Origin: Rhynchopus sp. YZ270_cl-10
Lineage: Eukaryota > Euglenozoa > Diplonemea > Diplonemida > Diplonemidae
Direction of reading: 5' to 3'
Length of the DNA stretch: 64,000 nucleotides
Assembly (NCBI GenBank): GCA_964035575.1
Contig: OZ037838.1
Location: 1,054,001 to 1,118,000 of the forward strand
Part shown: in pieces, positions 58,117-64,000 of the stretch
Numbering within the stretch: the stretch's first letter is position 1
How the letters are laid out: every line of letters starts with the position of its first letter
Notes under the pieces: model-generated
What the model saw: the letters and a program-made list of their open reading frames with translations, nothing else
Database searches by the model: none
Told to the model about the DNA's origin: nothing
Position numbers and translations under genes: made by a program

Positions 58117-61100
58117 AAGGAAAATATAAAAAAAGGTGGGGGGGAAATGGATGATTTGGGTTAGGGGGGTGACGGGGAAGGGGGGGGATTTTTTTTTTGA
58201 AAGAAAGTGGAGTCGGTAGGGGTTGTTATGTGTTTGTTTTGTTTTTGGTGACTAAGCATGAAAGGCTTAGGTTCATTTTATAAACTTTTCCCTTTTTTTA
58301 AAGTAGTAGTAGATGTTCCAACAGCGGAGCATTGCCAAATGTGGATGTGTGTATGGGGGTACCCAACTCTGTGTGTTTGTGTTATTGAAAAAAGCTGGTC
58401 AAAAAAAAAAAAAAAAAAAACTTTGGAAGGTGCAGAAAAACAAAGCGAACAGGAGATAGTATTGTTGACGCATCGACCCATATGGTATCATCTCTTGTTC
58501 ACTTTTTTTACCTGTTTTTTTTTCTTGCTTTCTTTTCGTTTCGCTAAGAAAAGAAAGTATATGAAATAAATTTCTTTTTTTGGGTTTTTTTTTTGTATCC
58601 TGTGAATGGGAGATACGGGCAAACCCAGATCTCTTATTCCCTGCAAGAACAGGCCAACAGCCCATATCTTAACCCTTATCTCCTGTTCGCCCCTTATCTC
58701 TTATTCACCCCCAAATCTCTTATTCACCCCCCCCAGTAAGAAGGTGCCTTGGTGAGCGGGTTGACACTTTATGTACACCCCTGGCCGCTTTGGGCATGAG
58801 TAAGGTGAGTCTTTTGTGTCTCACTTCATTGTTTCTTCTTTTTCTTCTTTTTCTTCCTTTTTGAACAACGTTGCCAAACGAATTTTTGGATCTGTCCAAA
58901 AACACAATGTACTCCCTTTTTATTAAAAGGTGAACGTGACTAAGCCATGATATGCTTAGCTCAACTGACCGACATTAGTTTTTCTTTTTCTTTTTTGATG
59001 ACATCCGCTTCTCTTCGCTCTCTTCTAAGGGTCCTGCGAAGAAAAAAATCGTGGCGGCTAGACCTGATAGCGATCCAAAAAATCAAACACAAATGTGCTT
59101 GGTGCTAGTCCTGTTCTCTTAGCAGAGGGGAACGAAACGGTCTAAAAATCCAACAAAAAATTTGTTTCTGATCTGTACTGCTGGATGTACCTTTGGGTCC
59201 TTTTTTTTATTTTCTTTTGTTCCCCACTCCCTGTTTTTTCGTGGAAATGTGAGTGAAAATGGAAAAAAAAATCTTTTCAAAAAACCCCTGTTACAAAAAA
59301 AAATAACCTATAGCGGAGCACACTCTAGGGTGGCTACACTAATATAACCAAGTTTTCAAAAAACCTGCTCGAAGTTGTATCACCGACTCCTTCTTCTATA
59401 CCATTACCATTTTTCTACTCCCCCTTTTCCCTTCTTCAGAAAGTTACCGTGCGACAGCAAACCCCTAGGGGGTGTTTTTTTCTTTTCTTTTTTTCCCTTT
59501 TCAAGGTGATAAAGATGTAAGAGGCCTTGGAGCAAGGTGTTAGGTGTGTTAGGTGTGTTGGGGTCATCTTATTCACTTTTCTTTTGAAGCTTTGCGTTTT
59601 TCTCTTTTGTTATTTTTATTTTTATTTTTTTGCCCCTTTCAGTTCCTTCATTTTCTTTTTGGGGTATTTTTTTCCCCCCTATTCACGCATTTAGGGTATG
59701 TTGTTACGCAAAACCAAGATTACCCTTTTTTTCTTCTCCGTTTTCAATTTATTGAATGCATATGGTGAAACATTTTGTTAACTTATCTACAGCTTGCAGA
59801 TTCGGCAGAAGGGCTGGCACAGTGCCTGCCATCATCACCTTGAGATGTCTGCACGTTATCAAAAGCATGTTGCCTTTTTTTAAAACTAAGTCAGTGCCTG
59901 CCTCCCAGAGGCACTATCCACTTTACGATTTTTTTTTGACTGGTATTCTTTCTTGCTGTCATTTATTTGTTTTCTTGTATCTATGATTTTGCGCAAGAAG
60001 TTATTGTTTTTATCGCTCCACCCGATTTTGACTGAATTTTTTTTGGTGCAGTTTGGGGAAATTTAAAAACCACCAAAACTCCCCCAAATTTCAGGCGCAA
60101 AATCAGGTGGTCGTTTCAAAGCGTTTATTTTCTCATAGCAAATTATCTCTACGTCAGTGAGAGAGAACCACATCAAAAAAAAAAAAAAACGTGGAGATTG
60201 GGTGAAGGAACGACAAAGTTACACTCTTCAGAACTCTGAGGTGGGGTTTTTTTCCCCCCATCCGATGTTTGTTGCGTGACTGTATCTGTGGTCTCATATA
60301 ACCCCTTAAAAACCGGTGATAGGTCATACCTTCAAGAATGAATGAAGAATGAAGATAATACACTATAATATAAACATAGAACGAAAACTGGGAAGTACAC
60401 CCAGATTATCGCTGCCCTTGAGGCGAGATGACATTACGTGTATTTGACACGAAACCCCTTGGATACTGTGCACAAGAGGGAGGGTACGCGGTACGAAAAA
60501 AAAGATCGAACCAAAAACTTCTCGATTTCCCCCCCTTTTTTCTTTTTTCCCTTCTCAACTGGGATGGCACAGACATAGTGATAAAAACAGTCAAAACACA
60601 CGGAGAATATACTCTGAATGCACTCCCAGTATCCGTTCTGAGATTCGTTTTAGGACGTTTCAATTTTTTCTCTTTTGTTTGTTCATTTTTCTGGGATTTG
60701 AGATACCCCATGTCTTTTTCAGTGTCTCCGGAGTGATGTGATTTTTTTATATAGAAAGGTTATTGGGAGAGGAAATCAACGAAAAATTCTTTTTCTGATT
60801 TCGTTTCTTTTATCAGGCTAGCTTAAACTCAGATATCAGTTTTTTATTTTTTTTATATAGTCAGTGCCTGCGTCCCAGAGGCGTTTGCAACTGTCAACTC
60901 CACCTTTTTTTTTTTATGTGACCATTTGATTGTCTTAGTGTAGACACCCGAGGATGAGCTCCGCATACTGAACCTTTTATTTTATTTTATTTACTTTTTG
61001 TGTCACGAGAGGTCCCAAGCCACAAGGCGGCACCAAGAACAGTGGTGCAGGTTGGGTTGCTTTTGAACTCCGCCGTTTTTTTCCCCATTAGCCCCTCTGA

Positions 61101-61817
61101 TAGAGCCCGAAGACATGACCCTCTTGTTTGGCTTCTTAACTGAATTTTTTTTTCATGTCTTTTTTACAAAGTTGTTCGCACCAGAAAATTTTTTTTTCTG
61201 CTTTTTTTTTTCTGCTTCACAATCTACGTATCTGAGGCAGTTGGTTGATCTCAACCATTTTTTATTTTCTATTTTCAAAAAAATGTGCGAGGGGGGTTTT
61301 TTTTTTGCGCCTTTTTTCTGTTCTCTTTTTTTTTTCTCTTCAAGTTGTCTTTCTCAGATGTGTTGAGTGCCTCCCCCCCCATTGCATTCCCCCTTGCATT
61401 TTTCAAGTTTTGCTAAAGAAAGCAAGGGTACATTTGTCGCACCCTCTTTGCTTTCTTTTCGTTTCTTTAAGAAAAGAAAGTATATGAAATAAGTTTTGCT
61501 TCCTCTCTTTAGGTAAAACGTGCAAAAGGGCGACCTTGCCAACCTTCCTTCATCCCCCCCCAGGGAAACCGAAGGTGAAGTAAGGTATAGTATTGAAACC
61601 AGGCTTCGCGCTAACTTTTGGGGGAAAAAAATCTGAAAGATACGGTTCCTATACATAGCGCTCCAATTAGACTCTAACTAGATAATTAGAGTCGGCAGTT
61701 CGAGTATAATTAGAGTCTTTAAAACTCTAACTGAACTCTAATACTCTAACTGGACTCTAATTAGAGTCTAATTAGAGTCCTATAAGAGGGTCAATAAAGA
61801 GGGGCACATCAATCAAT
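58117..61817. other. 3.7-kb spacer of short dispersed motifs
   Basis: No gene is seen. Hairpin-motif copies lie at 58246 ('ggtgactaagcatgaaaggc' then 'ttaggttcat') and 58938, where GTGACTAAGC pairs with GCTTAGCTCA; a weak one lies at 59503. The element target 'agaaaagaaagtatatgaaa' is intact at 58549 and 61468. 'cagtgcctgc(g/c)tcccagagg' lies at 59892 and 60863, and the 55-bp sequence of 21128 recurs at 59311-59364. Near 58625-58735, 'tctcttattcacccc' is repeated. At 61660-61785 'ctctaattagagt' palindromes repeat. Confidence 0.55.
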
Positions 61818-63840
61818 GCTATAGCCATCAACCCAGGGGGCATAGCTAGTGCAAGAAATTCGACTTTGTAATCCAGAAAGTCTGTTCTCTGCTTGCAGAG
61901 AACCAGACACAAGAAAATATTGTTTGTTCCCCCAGAAAACCAGTGCACAATTCACACTCCTTGTGGGTGGTCTTATTGCCTTTCCCTCCCTCCCTAGCAC
62001 TTTCCCTCCCTCCCTGGCCGGACCCCAGGGAGTTTACTTTCCGCAAAAAAATTTTTTTTTGGCAAAGACAATTTTCAGCCAAAAAAAAATTTTTTTTTTG
62101 GGCTCACATCAGGGCTTCCCGCAGGATCTGGGGTTTTGGCTTCCCAGGGGGACCAGCCAAAAAAAGGTGAAAAAAATTTTTTTTTCGCGCCTTGTTGTGT
62201 GTGGTGTGTAGTACTAACGCTGACGCTACATTACGTTACGCGCCTCTACGCACTTTAAGCGGTCAAAAATCTTTTTTTTCGCCTCCGGCGAAAATGTCCC
62301 GGTAAACCGTTAAAACTGCTGCATTCACTCGCATATTGCATATCATCTCACGTTCCCCACCTTTGCAGACATTTCCTAGTAGGGGACGAAAGTTGTTGGC
62401 GAAGCCACGGTACGCAGCATTTCAAAATATTGTGCTTAAAATTGCACTATTTTACAGCCAAACTATGTCATGGGTGGCTTGCAATCTTGCGCCGCAGGCG
62501 CACGGTACGCTACTTTTTTCCTTGGCCCCGAAGAGGCAGAAAATAGCGGTTGCAAAGAACCACGAGTATGCCTCATGAACAAAGTGACCCCGTCACAGCC
62601 AGAACGCGACTCAATTGGTCAAACGCCGAAGGAAAAGGAAGCATGCAGCGTGGCGAAATAAGGCCTGAGCAGATAACTTGGGACTCCGCCGGTCGCTTTG
62701 CAAATTCCATTATGGAAATCTGTCTTGGTCCGGAGGACTTTTTTGGTGCCATCTTTTCCCCCTGTTAGTTGCCTGTATTTGGATGCGCGGCGACGGGAGG
62801 GTAGGAAAAGTTTAAAAAAAATGTGGAAAATTCCTAATAGGCAGCCTCGGAACACTCAACGGCAGGCTGGTCCCCCCTGGTCCCCCCTTATTTTTTTCTT
62901 TTTTCCCCAGGGGGACCAGTGGTCCCCCCTGGTCCCCCCTGTGGGAAGCCCTGTCACATGGGCCCAAAAATGCAACAAACCGAAAAATTTTGATGTTTTG
63001 AGCACCACATATTTACCAACTGGTTACTTTCCCTTTGGGAAAGTGATCTCCCCGGGAAATCACTTTCCGGGGGGGGGAAAATAGCACTTTTTTGCATTTT
63101 AACGCTCGGGAAAGTGCCTAGTCGGGAGGTAAAGCCTCATCCCTCCCTCCCAAGGCCCCTCGGGAACCCCTCGGGAAAACAAAAAATGCCTCGGGCCTTC
63201 GGCCCTCGCTGCATTTTTTATTTTCCCTCTGGGATCCCTCGGGACCTATGGGAGGGAGGGAAATAGCTATTTTAGCACAGGCATTTTGGCCCAGGGGCAT
63301 GCACTTGAAGCATGGCTATTTAGTGTGTATGGGGCAGTGTTGTTTTGTTATGAATTCTCTTTGGTATTGTCGATCGCGGGTAGTTGTTCAACGCGAGGCT
63401 TGGATCTCTCCTGGGTTCATAAGTAGTATTTCTTCGGATGAAATGAACGTATGCTCGCTATAGATTTCCCGTCAACACAGCCTTTGATACTGGGATTACC
63501 CCTTCGACCCCTTAGTGGTAGTTAAATTCGATTGATATTTACATTCCTACAGATGAAAGAACAAGACACCACTTCTGTACCCGCGCATCAACATTTGTAG
63601 AAAATTTTGCACCCCAAACACCTTCAATAATGCCCGCCAAAAGGCGCCCCTTGTTGCTGGGAGTTTCTCATGTTTGATACCTGCACAGCAGGCATTCCTC
63701 TGAGTCCAACGCTGCTTGGCCTGTCTGCGGCGTTGCACCGAAGGTGCACATAGAGTTTTTGCATCGCATTCCCTAATGTATGGGGCACTCACACTTGAGG
63801 GCATGTGCCACTGCGCGGGTCTGAGTACCTGGGTACCCAT
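61818..63840 (-). repeat. Repeat X, copy B, split by an insertion
   Basis: 61818-61978 matches the start of copy A (49500 onward) and 63263-63840 matches its remainder. The join corresponds to 'cacaggcattttggccca' here against 'cacagtaatttttgccca' in copy A. The - strand of the end reads RRRQAKQRWTQRNACCAG, then IKHEKLPATRGAFW, shared in part with copies at 13900 and 50250. It is decayed, with no full reading frame. Confidence 0.6.
61979..63262. mobile_element. Insertion with tttccctccctcc ends inside repeat X
   Basis: The left end 'tttccctccctccctagcac' faces the right end 'gggagggagggaaa'. Inside lie a copy of the 48440-type repeat (62390-62665), palindromic 'ggtcccccctggtccc' and 'cctcgggccttcggccctcg' stretches, and repeated 'gaaagtg' parts. 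The exact ends and target duplication are uncertain. No gene is seen. Confidence 0.45.
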
Positions 63841-64000
63841 AGCTGAGAATAAGCCGAGTCCCGGTACTGGGTACTAGGTACAGTAGGACTAGGACTAGGC
63901 CCCCACCCTCCCGCGACCGGGTCCCCGACCCGCTTTCAGGCGGACCACAGCGCCTTCACATATTGTGTCCCAGTCCGGCTGAGAACTCGGTTCCCCAAGT
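63841..64000. other. Window end, no gene seen
   Basis: GC-rich with 'ctaggac' and 'gtacctgggtaccc' direct and inverted repeats. It is not recognised as tRNA or rRNA. Confidence 0.5.

Noticed and set aside
58570-58760. Possible element made of 'tctcttattcacccc' repeats
   Set aside because: Repeats are imperfect, with no inverted ends or target duplication; left as a simple repetitive stretch.
1-64000. LTR retroelements, other virus-like elements, rRNA or tRNA genes
   Set aside because: I looked for reverse transcriptase, integrase and capsid motifs, long terminal repeats and tRNA cloverleaf patterns and saw none I could support.

Overview
The window is nuclear DNA of a single-celled eukaryote. 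It carries Tc1/mariner and piggyBac-type DNA transposons, a GT-AG spliceosomal intron (gene at 52378-53347), a TPPP/p25-alpha gene of the kind tied to cilia and flagella, and large signal-peptide and membrane receptor genes. All host genes lie on the + strand, most need no intron, and the AT-rich spacers are full of repeats. This would suit a free-living flagellate, possibly euglenozoan-like, but no rRNA, tRNA or spliced-leader gene is visible to fix the lineage.

The main feature is a multigene family I call UBL-propeller genes. Each codes for about 84 residues resembling a ubiquitin-like fold, then a WD40-like propeller with seven recurring blade cores of the type S-x-C-G-x-x-hydrophobic. 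Eleven copies with the N-terminal module are present: 851, 2588, 4071, 7272, 8636 and 10051 in a left cluster, and 32195, 36357, 37868, 39473 and 41118 in a right cluster. The tail of a twelfth gene opens the window. The first 84 codons are nearly identical in DNA in every copy, while the propeller is a mosaic of shared and private segments. At least three interchangeable upstream cassettes sit in front of different copies. Two copies are frameshifted, one has a self-compensating frameshift, and one ends in transposon sequence. A related gene (15637-16949) is broken by a 14-bp tandem duplication, and three decayed copies of it share one internal deletion. I read this as a gene family diversifying by duplication and gene conversion.

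Between the clusters (11.2-32 kb) are transposons and two unrelated genes. There is a 3.85-kb element holding 153, 39 and 56 perfect copies of three short tandem repeats, a TPPP-like gene, an intact Tc1/mariner element with a DD37E transposase, several short inverted-repeat elements at TA sites, a palindromic element, an F-box-like membrane protein gene and a piggyBac-type element at TTAA.

Right of the second cluster come a multi-pass protein with a degenerate nucleotidyl-cyclase domain (42676-45405), a 5.4-kb nest of inverted-repeat elements (46316-51703), the intron-containing coiled-coil gene, and a 1522-residue multi-pass protein ending in a predicted pseudokinase (53548-58116). The last 6 kb is repeats. 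A short hairpin motif with mostly pairing-preserving changes recurs at least nine times in the spacers and may be a small structured RNA family.
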